Below are positions 48,016-58,053 of a stretch of 64,000 nucleotides of DNA, piece after piece (within the stretch, counting starts at the first letter, position 1; each line of letters opens with the position of its first letter). Position numbers and translations under genes: made by a program. Location: NCBI RefSeq assembly GCF_040361275.1, contig NZ_APNH01000002.1, positions 434,001-498,000 on the forward strand. The letters run 5' to 3'. Source of the DNA: Salinisphaera sp. T31B1. GTDB lineage: Bacteria > Pseudomonadota > Gammaproteobacteria > Nevskiales > Salinisphaeraceae. A model generated the notes under the pieces. The model saw nothing but the letters and a program-made list of their open reading frames with translations, had not been told where the DNA came from and made no database searches.

Positions 48016-48044
48016 GCCCTGCTCGCTTGCAACCGCCAGTCCGC

Positions 48045-49844
48045 CTAGTCCGAATCGTCGGTGGACAGCACCGCCAGGAACGCTTCCTGGGGGATCTCGA
48101 CACTGCCGAGCTGCTTCATCCGACGTTTGCCTTTCTTCTGTTTTTCCAAGAGCTTGCGTTTACGCGAGACGTCCCCGCCGTAGCACTTCGCGGTGACGTT
48201 CTTGCGCATCGCCTTGACCGTCGACCGGGCGATAATCCGCGTGCCGATGGTCGCCTGGATGGCCACGTCGAACATCTGCCGGGGCACGATGTTCTTGAGT
48301 TTTTCCACCAGCGCCTTGCCGCGCTCGTAGCTGCGATCCCTGTGCACGATATGGGCCAGCGCGTCGACGCCGTCGCCGTTGATCAACACATCCAGACGCA
48401 CCAGATCGGCGGCCTGGAACCGTGCGAAATCGTACTCGAACGAAGCAAAGCCGCGCGATACAGACTTCAGCTTGTCGAAGAAGTCGAGCACGACCTCGGA
48501 CAACGGCAATTCGAAGTTCATGGACACCGAGTTGCCCATGTACTGCATGTCCTTCTGCACGCCGCGCTTTTCCATGCACAGCTGCAGCACAGGGCCGACG
48601 AACTCCTGTGGCATGAGAATCGTCGCCCTAATGATCGGCTCACGGATCTCGTCGATCTGGCCGACATCGGGCAGCGACGTCGGGTTGCTGATCGCGTGCA
48701 CCTCGCCGTCGGTGGTCACGACTTCGTAGACCACGGTAGGCGCGGTGGTGATCAGATCAAGGTTGTACTCGCGTTCCAGTCGCTCTTGGACGATCTCCAT
48801 ATGGAGCATGCCCAGAAAGCCGATCCGGAAACCGAATCCCAGCGCCGCCGATGTCTCCGGCTCGTAATTCAACGACGAATCATTGAGCCGCAGCTTGGCC
48901 AGTGCGTCACGGAAATCCTCGTAGTCGTCCGAAGAAACGGTGTACACGCCGGCGAACACCCGCGGCTGGACCTGCTTGAACCCGGGCAGGCGGGCTTCAC
49001 AGGGCGCATGCGCATGGGTGAGCGTGTCCCCCACCGGCGCGCCGTCGATCTCCTTGATACCCGCGATCACGTAGCCGACCTCGCCGACGTCGAGCGTCTT
49101 CTTCGGCTGCTTCTTGGGCGTGAAGATGCCGATATCGTCGATGTCGTGTTCGCGTCCGGTAGCCATCACGCGGATCCGGTCACCCTTGGACAGGCGTCCA
49201 TTGACGATCCGCACCAGGGACACCACGCCGAGATAATTGTCGAACCAGGAATCCACGATCAGCGCTTGCAGCGGCGCCTCGGCGTCGCCAGCCGGCGGCG
49301 GGATACGCCGGATGATCGCCTCCAGCACATCGGGCACACCCAGTCCGGATTTGGCCGAGACCAGCAGCCGGTCCGTCGCCTCGATACCGATCACGTCCTC
49401 GATCTGCTGGGCAACGCGATCCGGATCGGCCGCCGGCAGGTCGACCTTGTTGAGCACCGGTACCACTTCGAGATCCTGCTCGATCGCGGTATAGCAGTTC
49501 GCCACGCTCTGCGCCTCGACGCCCTGCGAGGCATCCACCACCAGCAGCGCGCCTTCGCAGGCGGCCAGCGAACGCGAGACTTCATAGGAGAAATCCACGT
49601 GCCCCGGCGTGTCGATGAAGTTCAACTGATAGGTATGGCCGTCGGCGGCGGTATAGTCGAGCGTGACCGCCTGGGCTTTGATGGTGATGCCGCGCTCACG
49701 CTCGAGATCCATCGAGTCGAGCACCTGCTCGGCCATCTCCCTTTCGGTCAGCCCGTGGCAGGTCTTGATAAAGCAATCCGCCAGCGTGGACTTGCCGTGA
49801 TCGATATGGGCGATGATGGAAAAATTGCGTATGCGTGACTGCAT
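48045..49844 (-). CDS. lepA: Elongation factor 4 (LepA)
   Basis: LepA is a translational GTPase implicated in back-translocation and ribosome assembly. The ATG at 49844 gives [20 protein letters not shown], matching the family; a longer frame upstream is rejected. The 599-residue protein has G1 [10 protein letters not shown]3 [13 protein letters not shown]4 NKVD, EF-G-like domains without domain IV, and the LepA-specific C-terminal domain ([22 protein letters not shown]). It is separated from mucD by a terminator. Confidence 0.97.
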   Translation of the reverse strand: MQSRIRNFSIIAHIDHGKSTLADCFIKTCHGLTEREMAEQVLDSMDLERERGITIKAQAVTLDYTAADGHTYQLNFIDTPGHVDFSYEVSRSLAACEGALLVVDASQGVEAQSVANCYTAIEQDLEVVPVLNKVDLPAADPDRVAQQIEDVIGIEATDRLLVSAKSGLGVPDVLEAIIRRIPPPAGDAEAPLQALIVDSWFDNYLGVVSLVRIVNGRLSKGDRIRVMATGREHDIDDIGIFTPKKQPKKTLDVGEVGYVIAGIKEIDGAPVGDTLTHAHAPCEARLPGFKQVQPRVFAGVYTVSSDDYEDFRDALAKLRLNDSSLNYEPETSAALGFGFRIGFLGMLHMEIVQERLEREYNLDLITTAPTVVYEVVTTDGEVHAISNPTSLPDVGQIDEIREPIIRATILMPQEFVGPVLQLCMEKRGVQKDMQYMGNSVSMNFELPLSEVVLDFFDKLKSVSRGFASFEYDFARFQAADLVRLDVLINGDGVDALAHIVHRDRSYERGKALVEKLKNIVPRQMFDVAIQATIGTRIIARSTVKAMRKNVTAKCYGGDVSRKRKLLEKQKKGKRRMKQLGSVEIPQEAFLAVLSTDDSD

Positions 49845-49880
49845 TGAGACTTCGTGATGGGCCGATAAGGCGCACGGCAT

Positions 49881-49911
49881 AAAACAATCGCCCCGGCCAG
49901 GCCGGGGCGAT
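49881..49911 (-). terminator. Rho-independent terminator after mucD
   Basis: The palindrome ATCGCCCCGGCC-A-GGCCGGGGCGAT (49887-49911) is a 10-12-bp GC stem. On the minus strand it is followed by TTGTTTTA. It lies about 60 bases after the mucD stop and before lepA, so it probably ends or attenuates transcription from the rpoE operon. Confidence 0.8.
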
Positions 49912-49966
49912 AACGTGGATCGCAAGAGTATACGCGCTCGAGCGATCCGGTTTCAGCGCTGTCGAG

Positions 49967-51445
49967 TCAGCCGGCGTCCGGCCGGATTGCCAGATACAGG
50001 CGCGTCCCATCGCGAAGAACCAGCAGTGCCACCGGTCCGTCGGCCTGATCGAGCGCATCGGTCAGCGCGGCCACATCTTCGACCTTGTCGGCGCCCACCG
50101 CGAGAATCACGTCTCCGGGCTCGATGCCCGCCTGCATCCCCGCGCCGGGGGCGACGTCGGTCACACGCACGCCGCCCTGGGTCAGATCCAGCTGACGCCG
50201 GGCCTTGGTATCGAGCGATTCCAGCGTGAGCCCGTAGGACGCCTTGTCCTCGGAAGACTGCGCGGGCTCGGGCGCGGCGCGCGTATTGATGTCCTTGGGC
50301 AGTTTCTCGATATCCACGTCGATATCCTGCCGGTCGCCGTCGCGTAGCACGGTGACGGTCGCGCTCTTGCCGGGTGCCACGGTACCGACCAGAGGCGGCA
50401 GTGCGGCAGCGGAATCGACCTCCTCGTCGTTGAACGCCATGATCACGTCGCCTGCCTGGATGCCGGCTTTCTCGGCCGGACTGTCGGGCATCACCCGGGC
50501 CACCAGCGCGCCCTCCGGCCGCTTGAGCTTGAACGACTCGGCCAGTTCGCGATCGACATCCTGTATCTGGACGCCGAGCCAACCGCGGGTCACGGTGCCG
50601 CTTTCACGCAGCTGATGCGCCACATCCATGGCGATATCGATCGGAATGGCGAACGACACGCCCTGATAACCGCCGGTCTGGCTGTATATCTGCGAGTTGA
50701 TGCCCACGACCTCGCCCGCCAGATCGAACAAGGGCCCGCCCGAGTTTCCCGGGTTGATCGCCACGTCGGTCTGGAGGAAGGGAACGTACTGATCGCTGGC
50801 GAGATTACGCTGTTTCGCCGAAACGATGCCGGCGGTGACCGAGGTCTCGAAACCGAACGGCGAGCCGATTGCCACTACCCAGGAGCCGACGTCGAGCTTG
50901 TCGGGATCGCCGATCCGAACGATCGGCAGGTCTTTCGCGTCGACCTTGAGCACCGCCAGGTCGCTGTACTGGTCCTCGCCCACGACCTGGGCGATCAGCT
51001 GACGGCGATCGTTGAGCTTGACCACGATCTGGCCGGCGTCCGCAACCACGTGCCGATTGGTCAGAATATAACCGTCCCGCGAAATGATGAACCCGGAGCC
51101 CAGAGAGGGCTGCGGCGCCGCGCCCGGGCCCGGCGGCATCGGCATCGGGGCGCCGTCCTCGCCCTGTGGACGGTCGTCGAAGAAACGGCGCAGCCATCCT
51201 TCCAGGGGGTTGTCGCCTGGCGCGGGCGCGTCACTGCCCTGACCCGCACTCTGACTATCCTGACTGGCCGGCAAAGCGCTGATGTTCACCACCGCAGGCG
51301 ATACATGTTTCACCAGGCCGGTGAAATCCGGCAATGCGACCGGTTCGGGGGGTGCGACCGGGTCCTCGCTGCCGCAGGCCGAGAGTGCGATCACGCAACA
51401 GATCAGCAGCCCGAACAGACCGGCACGATGGGGGTGGTGGTACAT
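49967..51445 (-). CDS. mucD: Do-like periplasmic serine protease (MucD/DegP type) with lipobox
   Basis: A 492-residue HtrA protease with catalytic His (LTNRHVV), Asp (YSDLAVLK) and Ser (INPGNSGGPLF), then two PDZ domains. It degrades misfolded envelope proteins and dampens the sigma-E response. The ATG at 51445 gives a leader ending IALSACGSED, a lipobox (LSAC), so the protein is probably a lipoprotein. The +2 Gly does not retain it in the inner membrane by the usual Asp+2 rule. The ordinary MucD/DegP has a plain Sec leader. It lies 106 bases after mucB with no mucC between. Confidence 0.93.
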   Translation of the reverse strand: MYHHPHRAGLFGLLICCVIALSACGSEDPVAPPEPVALPDFTGLVKHVSPAVVNISALPASQDSQSAGQGSDAPAPGDNPLEGWLRRFFDDRPQGEDGAPMPMPPGPGAAPQPSLGSGFIISRDGYILTNRHVVADAGQIVVKLNDRRQLIAQVVGEDQYSDLAVLKVDAKDLPIVRIGDPDKLDVGSWVVAIGSPFGFETSVTAGIVSAKQRNLASDQYVPFLQTDVAINPGNSGGPLFDLAGEVVGINSQIYSQTGGYQGVSFAIPIDIAMDVAHQLRESGTVTRGWLGVQIQDVDRELAESFKLKRPEGALVARVMPDSPAEKAGIQAGDVIMAFNDEEVDSAAALPPLVGTVAPGKSATVTVLRDGDRQDIDVDIEKLPKDINTRAAPEPAQSSEDKASYGLTLESLDTKARRQLDLTQGGVRVTDVAPGAGMQAGIEPGDVILAVGADKVEDVAALTDALDQADGPVALLVLRDGTRLYLAIRPDAG

Positions 51446-51551
51446 GACGACAGCCCTTTGAATTGTCCGCACACAAAAGCACCATACCGGCATTCCACAC
51501 GGCACGGCCCCCTAGTGCCTACTTATCGTGGCACTACAGCCGCCGTGCGTA

Positions 51552-52556
51552 TCACGAACCGGTATCGGCCTTGCTCTTCTCGTGGACCAGATTACGCGCA
51601 ATGCGCTGGACCGTTGCAGCCGGCACCTCACCGACAACGGTGATCTGCGTATCGCCCACCACGTGGCCGAACGCGTTCACGGCACCCATGGTCGTGGCGC
51701 CTTCCAGCGGCTTGCGAAGCCCGGCCGGCGCGATGAACGCCGAAACCGTGGCCACCCCGTCGGTGAACAGCATCTGGCGCACATAGCCGTTCTCGGTCAC
51801 GCGACGTACGCCGTCTTCAGCCAGCTCGAAACCCGGCGGCAGGTCGGTCGGCTTCCAGGCGTCTTCGGGTACGGGCTTGTCCTCGACCTGGACAGCCTCG
51901 TGCTTGATCACCCGGAACCCGTCGATATCGTAGCCCGGCATGAATGCGTCGTCTGGAACGGTCTTTGGAAAGTCGATCTGGGTGAACATGAGCTGTTCGA
52001 CCACGTCGTCGCCGCGCACCAGATCGAGCTTGAGCGGCAGGCTTGTCTGCTCGTCGATGAGCATTCGATAGCCGTAGCGGAATTCGTCCTTGGGCGATAT
52101 CTCGATGAGCCGGCCGACGCGATCGGCCAACCGTCGCTGTCCCAGGTCGTGAACGTCGTAATGAGCACGCATTCGCTCGGGCGAGAACTGGGCGACGCTG
52201 CCCAGCAGCCCTTCGCGTTTGTGCCGCGATATGAGTACGACCTTGTTATCGGGCAGGATCGAAGTCACCACCCCGCCGCGCCGAATGACTTCACGGGGTT
52301 GGCCGGTCAACGACACGAGCCGTTCCTGCTCGAGCCCGTCCTGAAAACGATGGATGACCCTCAGCGTGTCGAGTTGATCCTCACGCAGGTAGACCAGCAC
52401 ACCGCTGTAGTTTTCGCTGCGCACAGCGGTCGATGCCCGCGAGAGCAGCGCATCGACGCTGGCGTGGTCGGCGCCGTCGTGATCGCTCGCCGGCGCCGCG
52501 CCGGCGAGCCCAACCAATCCGAATAGGAGGATGAACGCTGAAAGCGCTCGTGTCAC
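51552..52556 (-). CDS. mucB: Sigma-E factor regulatory protein MucB/RseB
   Basis: A 334-residue periplasmic protein with a Sec signal peptide (FILLFGLVGLAGA) that binds MucA/RseA and senses mislocalised lipids or lipoproteins. The MucB/RseB large domain (ENYSGVLVYLREDQLDTLRVIHRF) and the C-terminal domain (WKPTDLPPGFELAEDG and DGVATVSAFI) are both seen. It overlaps mucA (ATGA). Confidence 0.93.
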   Translation of the reverse strand: MTRALSAFILLFGLVGLAGAAPASDHDGADHASVDALLSRASTAVRSENYSGVLVYLREDQLDTLRVIHRFQDGLEQERLVSLTGQPREVIRRGGVVTSILPDNKVVLISRHKREGLLGSVAQFSPERMRAHYDVHDLGQRRLADRVGRLIEISPKDEFRYGYRMLIDEQTSLPLKLDLVRGDDVVEQLMFTQIDFPKTVPDDAFMPGYDIDGFRVIKHEAVQVEDKPVPEDAWKPTDLPPGFELAEDGVRRVTENGYVRQMLFTDGVATVSAFIAPAGLRKPLEGATTMGAVNAFGHVVGDTQITVVGEVPAATVQRIARNLVHEKSKADTGS

Positions 52557-53266
52557 TGCGTCGGTTCCTGCCCATACGTGGCCACGCGAACGAACGCGGG
52601 CGTGGTGCCGGACAGCCCATAACCACGGGCCAGCCCGTTGTGCTCGACGAGATAGCTATTGAGCTCCTCCTCGAGCGCCGGATCCGATACCGACCAGTGA
52701 TCGGCCGGCGATGTACGACGCGCATTCGTACTCACCGAACGGATATCCGCGTTCTGGACATTGCCGGCTGCCAGCATGGCGCTGCTGTCGGCTGGCGTGT
52801 TCGCCACGTCGCGGCTGGTCTTGACACGTGTGGCCGACGGCGAAACCGTCGCGGCCGCAACGGCCGGCTCCTGGAGGTTCTCCGGTGCGTTCTCATCGCG
52901 GGTAATCGACCCGCCAGTGACCAGAAACGCCATGCCTGCAGCCGAGGCGGCCACGGCCAGACCGGTCGTCATGCCACGCCAGCGTCGCCGTCGGGCACGC
53001 GGGGCCGTGGAAATCGGACGCACGTCTGCACGCACCGGCCGACTCTCGCTGTCCTCCTGAGCGATAGCCTGCATCACCCGGGTCGAGAAACCGCTGTCCA
53101 GACCGACGGCCGGCTCGCCACGGTGCGCACGCAGTGTCTCGCGCAGCCAGTGCTGGCGGCCCCAGCTCTCGCGGAGCCGTTCGTCACGAAGCAGCGCGTT
53201 GATGACCGAATCGGATTCGTCGCGGGTCGCTTCGTTATCCAGAAAAGCTGAAAACTGCTCGTTCAT
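52553..53266 (-). CDS. mucA: Anti-sigma-E factor RseA/MucA
   Basis: A 237-residue inner-membrane anti-sigma factor. The cytoplasmic N-terminus (MNEQFSAFLDNEATRDESDSVINALLRDERLRESW) binds the sigma factor, a membrane helix sits near residues 95-115 (GLAVAASAAGMAFLVTGG), and a long periplasmic tail contacts MucB. DegS/AlgW and RseP would cut it under envelope stress. It starts seven bases after rpoE. Confidence 0.92.
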   Translation of the reverse strand: MNEQFSAFLDNEATRDESDSVINALLRDERLRESWGRQHWLRETLRAHRGEPAVGLDSGFSTRVMQAIAQEDSESRPVRADVRPISTAPRARRRRWRGMTTGLAVAASAAGMAFLVTGGSITRDENAPENLQEPAVAAATVSPSATRVKTSRDVANTPADSSAMLAAGNVQNADIRSVSTNARRTSPADHWSVSDPALEEELNSYLVEHNGLARGYGLSGTTPAFVRVATYGQEPTQ

Positions 53267-53273
53267 GCTGTCC

Positions 53274-53849
53274 TCACTTGTCCGCCAGGGACACCAGTTT
53301 CTCCTCGATCGCCGCTCGCGCGCGAAAGATCCGGGATCTGACCGTGCCGACCGGGCAATCCATAGACTGCGCGATCTCTTCGTAACTCATGCCGTCCAGC
53401 TCGCGCAACATGATGGCGGTACGCAAGTCTTCCGGCAAATCCTGTATCGCGGCAATCACGGTGTCGCGAATCTCCTCGCTCTCCAGCAGCGCCTCGGGCG
53501 TGTCCTGCTCGGAAAAGCGATCCATATGGCCGAATGCCTCGGCGTCGGCCACGTCGATATCCTGACTCGCCGGTCGCCGTGAACGTGCGACCAGAAAGTT
53601 TTTCGCGGTGTTGATCGATATTCGGTAAAGCCATGTATAGAACGCACTGTTGCCCTTGAAGCCGCTCATGGCCCGATAGGCCTTGATGAACGCTTCCTGC
53701 GCCACGTCCGGCGCATCCGCCGGATTGACATAGCGCGCGACCAGCTTGATGACCTTGTGCTGATACTTGCGTATGAGCAGATCGAATGCACGGTCGTCGC
53801 CAGCCTGAGCGCGGGCTACCAGTTGGTCGTCGCTGGCGTCTTCACTCAT
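53274..53849 (-). CDS. rpoE: RNA polymerase sigma-E factor (AlgU/RpoE)
   Basis: A 191-residue ECF sigma factor. Region 2 (YQHKVIKLVARYVNPADAPDVAQEAFIKAYRA, then YTWLYRISINTAKNFLV) recognises the -10 element and region 4 (MSYEEIAQSMDCPVGTVRSRIFRARAAIEEKL) the -35. It controls envelope stress genes and is held by MucA. It is divergent from nadB as in Pseudomonas, and a sigma-E-type promoter precedes it, suggesting autoregulation. Confidence 0.97.
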   Translation of the reverse strand: MSEDASDDQLVARAQAGDDRAFDLLIRKYQHKVIKLVARYVNPADAPDVAQEAFIKAYRAMSGFKGNSAFYTWLYRISINTAKNFLVARSRRPASQDIDVADAEAFGHMDRFSEQDTPEALLESEEIRDTVIAAIQDLPEDLRTAIMLRELDGMSYEEIAQSMDCPVGTVRSRIFRARAAIEEKLVSLADK

Positions 53850-53939
53850 CTAGACGTCGTACCAACCGGTCGTGGAACAAGAGCTAGGAATGCGCGAATT
53901 GACCTCGTGTTTGAATGACGCCCAGCGGCCGATATCCGT

Positions 53940-53967
53940 GTAGACCCCGGATTCCACAAATAGTTCG
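53940..53967 (-). promoter_or_regulatory. Candidate sigma-E promoter of the rpoE operon
   Basis: On the minus strand CGAACTA (53967-53961) is followed by 15 bases and then GTCTAC (53945-53940). This fits the sigma-E/AlgU consensus GGAACTT-N15/16-GTCTAA with three mismatches overall. A start of transcription near 53,932 would leave a leader of about 80 bases. Position and spacing fit positive autoregulation of rpoE, known in E. coli and Pseudomonas. Confidence 0.7.
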
Positions 53968-54070
53968 CAATTGATTTGCGCTATGCTGCCAACGTTCATG
54001 GACCTGTCGTCATTTCATTCGAGCGCGCCGCGCGGAGGCGCTCAGTCTATCGGTGCAAGCCCGTTTCGTC

Positions 54071-55732
54071 ATGCCAGAAGTCGATACCGCCCACTCTGAA
54101 CACTTTGACGTCGTGATCGTCGGCAGCGGCGCCGCAGGCCTGACGCTTGCGCTGAGACTCGCCGACGGCGCGCGCCGAATCGCTGTAATCTCGAAGAGCG
54201 CGCTCGCCGAAGGCAGCACCTGGTATGCCCAGGGCGGCATATCCGCGGTCCTCGACGCCGAGGACAGCATCGAGGCCCACGTCGCCGACACCCTCAATGC
54301 AGGGGCCGGCCTGTGCGACGAACCCGCGGTGCGATTCACTGTCTCGCGCTCGCGTGAGGCCATCGAGTGGCTGATCGCACGCGGCGTGCCCTTCACCCGC
54401 GCAGAGCCCGGCGAGAAGGCGCCGGGCTATGCCTATCATCTCAACCGCGAAGGCGGGCACAGCCATCGCCGCATCATTCACGCCGAAGACGCCACCGGTC
54501 GCGCCGTCGAAACCACCCTCGAGGCCCTGGCACGCAACGCCGAGCAGATCACCGTGTTCGAGCACCACATGGCCGTCGAGCTGATCATGACCGATGATGC
54601 CAGCGAACCGCGTGGCCGCTGCCGCGGAGTGTATGTACTCGATATTGAAGGCGACCAGGTGCATACGCTGTCCGCGCGTCATGTGGTGCTTGCCACCGGC
54701 GGCGCCAATCTGGCCTACCTGTACAGCAGCAACCCGCACGCAGCCAGCGGCGACGGTATCGCCATGGCCTGGCGTGCGGGCGCGCGGGTAGCCAACATGG
54801 AGTTCATGCAATTTCATCCAACCTGCCTGTATCACCCTGAAGCACGGTCATTTTTAATCAGCGAAGCGTTGCGTGGCGAAGGCGCGCTGCTCAAACTCGC
54901 CGACGGCAGCCGCTTCATGCCGCGCCACGATGCTCGCGCCGAACTGGCCCCGCGCGACATCGTCGCCCGGGCTATCGATGCGGAGATGAAACGAACCGGC
55001 GAACCGCACGTCTGGCTGGATATCAGTCACCGTGACAAGGCCTTCATCGAAAAGCATTTTCCTGCAATCAACCGGCGTTGTCTGGAACTCGGGCTCGACA
55101 TGAGCCGGGAGCCACTGCCGGTGGTGCCGGCCGCGCACTACACCTGTGGGGGTGTGATCACCGATCTGGCCGGACGGACCGATATCGCCGGCGTTTTCGC
55201 GATCGGCGAATGCGCCTTCACCGGCCTGCACGGCGCCAACCGCATGGCCAGCAACTCCTTGCTCGAATGTATCGTCTACGCCAGCGCCGCGGCCGAAGCG
55301 ATCGCCGCCGACGACGCCTGCCGTGCGCCGGACCCCGGTGAGCCGCTGCCGCCCTGGGATGAATCACGAGTGACCGACTCCGACGAAGAAGTCGTGGTCG
55401 CCCATAACTGGCAAGAGATCCGTCGTTTCATGTGGGACTATGTCGGCATTGTCCGCACCACCAAACGTCTCGAACGCGCCCTGCACCGCGTCGAGCTGCT
55501 GCGTCGCGAAATCCACGACTACTACGGCACTTTCCGGGTGACACCGGGCCTGCTGGAATTGCGCAACCTGGCCCAGGTCGCCGAGTTGATCATCCGCAGT
55601 GCGCTCGAACGCCGCGAAAGCCGCGGATTGCACTACACACGGGACTTTCCGCATACCCTGCCCCGGGCCATGCATACAGTACTCTCGCCACCACGGGAAG
55701 ACGTGCCCGGCGTGGTCTACCGACCGTTGTGA
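54071..55732 (+). CDS. nadB: L-aspartate oxidase NadB
   Basis: NadB oxidises L-aspartate to iminoaspartate for quinolinate and NAD synthesis. The FAD-binding start is [30 protein letters not shown], the substrate loop [17 protein letters not shown], and [11 protein letters not shown] follow. The ATG at 54071 gives [14 protein letters not shown], close to the E. coli N-terminus; a GTG at 54053 would add six residues. No good ribosome-binding site settles it. About 553 residues. It is divergent from rpoE, and its end overlaps the convergent hydrolase gene by 16 bases. Confidence 0.94.
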   Translation: MPEVDTAHSEHFDVVIVGSGAAGLTLALRLADGARRIAVISKSALAEGSTWYAQGGISAVLDAEDSIEAHVADTLNAGAGLCDEPAVRFTVSRSREAIEWLIARGVPFTRAEPGEKAPGYAYHLNREGGHSHRRIIHAEDATGRAVETTLEALARNAEQITVFEHHMAVELIMTDDASEPRGRCRGVYVLDIEGDQVHTLSARHVVLATGGANLAYLYSSNPHAASGDGIAMAWRAGARVANMEFMQFHPTCLYHPEARSFLISEALRGEGALLKLADGSRFMPRHDARAELAPRDIVARAIDAEMKRTGEPHVWLDISHRDKAFIEKHFPAINRRCLELGLDMSREPLPVVPAAHYTCGGVITDLAGRTDIAGVFAIGECAFTGLHGANRMASNSLLECIVYASAAAEAIAADDACRAPDPGEPLPPWDESRVTDSDEEVVVAHNWQEIRRFMWDYVGIVRTTKRLERALHRVELLRREIHDYYGTFRVTPGLLELRNLAQVAELIIRSALERRESRGLHYTRDFPHTLPRAMHTVLSPPREDVPGVVYRPL

Positions 55733-57213
55733 TCGTTGCCGCTGGAGCCGTCGCAGGCCGGCAGAACGGCCGCTGGCGCGTCGAGAAATACGGCAACTGC
55801 ACCTTGTACGCAGCCGTCTGTCAGCGTGACGCCATGGCCGCCGTCTGCCACGGCCAGCCATCGCGCCCGCGCATGGGCCGCCGCGAACGACCGTGCCCAT
55901 TCCGGCGGTGTCGCAGGATCGGCCAGCCCCGAGACCACCAGCGTGGGTGCGGGCAGCCGGCCGTGTCCTGCTCCGCTGCCCACGTCGGGCATCCGCCATA
56001 GATCGCATACCGAGATCGTCCCGGCGGCGGCAAGATAAGGCTTGAGCTCCCGATAGGTCTGCAACGCAGCCCGCCAATGGCGGCGGGATCCGTCGCGTGA
56101 CCGGGTGAAGGCGCAGCGAGTGCTCCAGAAGACAGCGTCACTATGCGCGGTATCGACCACGCGCGCGTGCATCCGCTGCCAGAGCGGTCCGAGCGCAGCC
56201 GTGTGTCCCTGGCCTGCGCGCACGAGCCGACGTATCGTCTCGGCACGCGTGCCGGGCGTGTAGCCGGCCAGCAGCACCATGCTCAACAGCCGATACGGCG
56301 TGATCGGCCGGATCGCGACCCGCCCCATTCGGCCGATGTCCCAGAGCAACGCCGGCTGCTCCTCGTAGCGGGCAAGCAGCTTGGCGACCTGTTCACTCGG
56401 CCGTCCCGGCGCGGCAGCGCATTCGGTTGAATGAGCATCACACCAGGCATCCAGGCCGTCGAGTGCGGCGCCGAACTGGGCCGGCAGGACCTCCAGCGCA
56501 TCGCGGCCGAACGGAAACATCGAATCGAGTACCAGCGAGCGTACCCGTGACGGATGCCGGCGCGCGTAGAGCTGGGCGATCCGACTGCCGTAGGAAACCG
56601 ACCACAGATGAACGCCGCTCACTTTCAGGGCATCAATCAACCGTGACAGGTCGGCTATCTGCGCGGCTGGGCCCAAGGCGGCCGCCCGTGTCGCCCCGAG
56701 CCGTCGATAGCACTGCGCCATTCTGAGCACGTCGCCGGCGAACTCATCGCCGGCCGTGCGTAAAGGCACGCCGTTCGAGTCGGCATCTGGGCCGACCCGC
56801 CTCCGACAGCTGATCCTGGGTTGGCTCTGACCCGTCCCGCGGGGATCGAACAGAACCACGTCGTGCGGCCAGCCGGCCCTTTGCTGCCAGTCTCGCCAGC
56901 GCGCAATGCCAGCACCGTCAAGCCGTGCCGGGTCACCTGGCCCGCCCGGTATATAAACAACTGGCATGGGATCCTTGGCATCCGGCCGTGCCCGCAGCAC
57001 GACGACACGCAGCCGTACCGGCACGGAGCCGATCACCGCCTGGCTCTCGAGCCAGCCGCAGTCCATGTGCGCCGCACTCCGGCCGGACCCGACATCGGGA
57101 CATTCCTCGTTCGATAAGCGCAGGGTCGCCGAGTTCGCCGCAGCCGCCACGATCCATAACAGCGCGCTGGCGCACCGGCCGGATACCGCGATGCGCTTAC
57201 CCGGTTTCGACAT
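55717..57213 (-). CDS. Exported alpha/beta hydrolase, S33 peptidase (TAP-like)
   Basis: A 498-residue exported hydrolase. A Sec-like leader (residues about 1-28, [16 protein letters not shown]) precedes an alpha/beta core with VVYIPGGPG and [10 protein letters not shown]. The nucleophile Ser is in SVSYGSR, Asp in [12 protein letters not shown] and His in ADGGHGV. The late domain is TAP-like, as in tripeptidyl aminopeptidases and proline iminopeptidases. It overlaps the ygfX gene by 17 bases on the same strand, so it may be read through from the sdh cluster. The substrate is unknown. Confidence 0.85.
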   Translation of the reverse strand: MSKPGKRIAVSGRCASALLWIVAAAANSATLRLSNEECPDVGSGRSAAHMDCGWLESQAVIGSVPVRLRVVVLRARPDAKDPMPVVYIPGGPGDPARLDGAGIARWRDWQQRAGWPHDVVLFDPRGTGQSQPRISCRRRVGPDADSNGVPLRTAGDEFAGDVLRMAQCYRRLGATRAAALGPAAQIADLSRLIDALKVSGVHLWSVSYGSRIAQLYARRHPSRVRSLVLDSMFPFGRDALEVLPAQFGAALDGLDAWCDAHSTECAAAPGRPSEQVAKLLARYEEQPALLWDIGRMGRVAIRPITPYRLLSMVLLAGYTPGTRAETIRRLVRAGQGHTAALGPLWQRMHARVVDTAHSDAVFWSTRCAFTRSRDGSRRHWRAALQTYRELKPYLAAAGTISVCDLWRMPDVGSGAGHGRLPAPTLVVSGLADPATPPEWARSFAAAHARARWLAVADGGHGVTLTDGCVQGAVAVFLDAPAAVLPACDGSSGNDHNGR

Positions 57214-57718
57214 CGTCCAGCGGCGGCGGATAGACCGTCAGTCGAGCCCGCAGATGGCGATGCGCCCGCTCACTCAACGCATCGGCGAACAGTAGACAAT
57301 GCCAACGGCGCCAGCGGGCGTGGTCGGCGCGCAAGCCAAGCACAACAAGCCAGCGGCCGAAGGCATACGCCGTGGTCAGCCGTCCGTGGTACCAACGGCC
57401 ATCGGCAGTCTGCCAGGCCAGATGGTGATCCGCAGGCCAGCGCAACCGCACGATCTCGCGGTCGTGTCGCAGACAGGCCCGGTGATAGGCGTACACGCCC
57501 GAAACGACGACCAGACCGACAGCGGCAACCGCCCAAGGGCGTGCTAAGGCAAGAGCCAGGAGCACCACGCCGGCAAGCACGTGGGTGCTCAGCACGAACA
57601 TCCGATGGCCAAGCGATATGCGCCGTTCAAGATGCAGTGTTCCGACGAATGCGCTGTCAGCCGCTGGCGGGCCGGCGTGCCCGACTGCGCGCCGCGGCCC
57701 GCCGCGATCGCCCGACAT
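57197..57718 (-). CDS. ygfX: YgfX/CptA-like inner-membrane protein
   Basis: A 173-residue protein with two membrane helices near residues 40-75 (MFVLSTHVLAGVVLLALALA and VAAVGLVVVSGVYAY) and a basic C-terminal domain. The pattern LVVLGLRADHARWRRWHCLLFADALSERAHRHLRARL resembles E. coli YgfX (LRLRSDGG...LWLAADSM...WRDLRRIL). YgfX is encoded with SdhE and is linked to FtsZ/MreB effects and membrane assembly. It lies 17 bases after sdhE. Confidence 0.8.
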   Translation of the reverse strand: MSGDRGGPRRAVGHAGPPAADSAFVGTLHLERRISLGHRMFVLSTHVLAGVVLLALALARPWAVAAVGLVVVSGVYAYHRACLRHDREIVRLRWPADHHLAWQTADGRWYHGRLTTAYAFGRWLVVLGLRADHARWRRWHCLLFADALSERAHRHLRARLTVYPPPLDDVETG

Positions 57719-57735
57719 CGTACGGGCTCAGCCGG

Positions 57736-57990
57736 TCAGCCCGCGCCGGCCGGCCGTTTGAACTGACGAATACGGCCCAGCAGCTCTGCCTGCACGGCAT
57801 TGTCGGGCTCACTGCGCTCCATGATCAAGTAGTAAAGATCCGGGTCTTCCATACCGACGAGCGTCAGCAGTTCGCCGCGCTCGCGTTCGTCGAGGTCGTC
57901 GTACTCGGCCCCGACGAAACGCTCCAGAAGCACGTCCAGTTCCTTCATGCCTCGGCGACACAACCAACGTATCCGCGATTTTTCGCTCAT
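57736..57990 (-). CDS. sdhE: FAD assembly factor SdhE
   Basis: An 84-residue protein with RRGMKELD, the signature that contacts SdhA and promotes covalent FAD attachment. Later residues (LTLVGMEDPDLYYLIM) are typical. It lies about 60 bases after sdhB in the same direction. Close linkage to the sdh genes is unlike E. coli, where sdhE is elsewhere. Confidence 0.95.
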   Translation of the reverse strand: MSEKSRIRWLCRRGMKELDVLLERFVGAEYDDLDERERGELLTLVGMEDPDLYYLIMERSEPDNAVQAELLGRIRQFKRPAGAG

Positions 57991-58053
57991 GGACGGCCTC
58001 TCCCATGCGGCACGGGCACGCCCGACGTGCGGCGAACCCGTCCCGCGCCCGTA

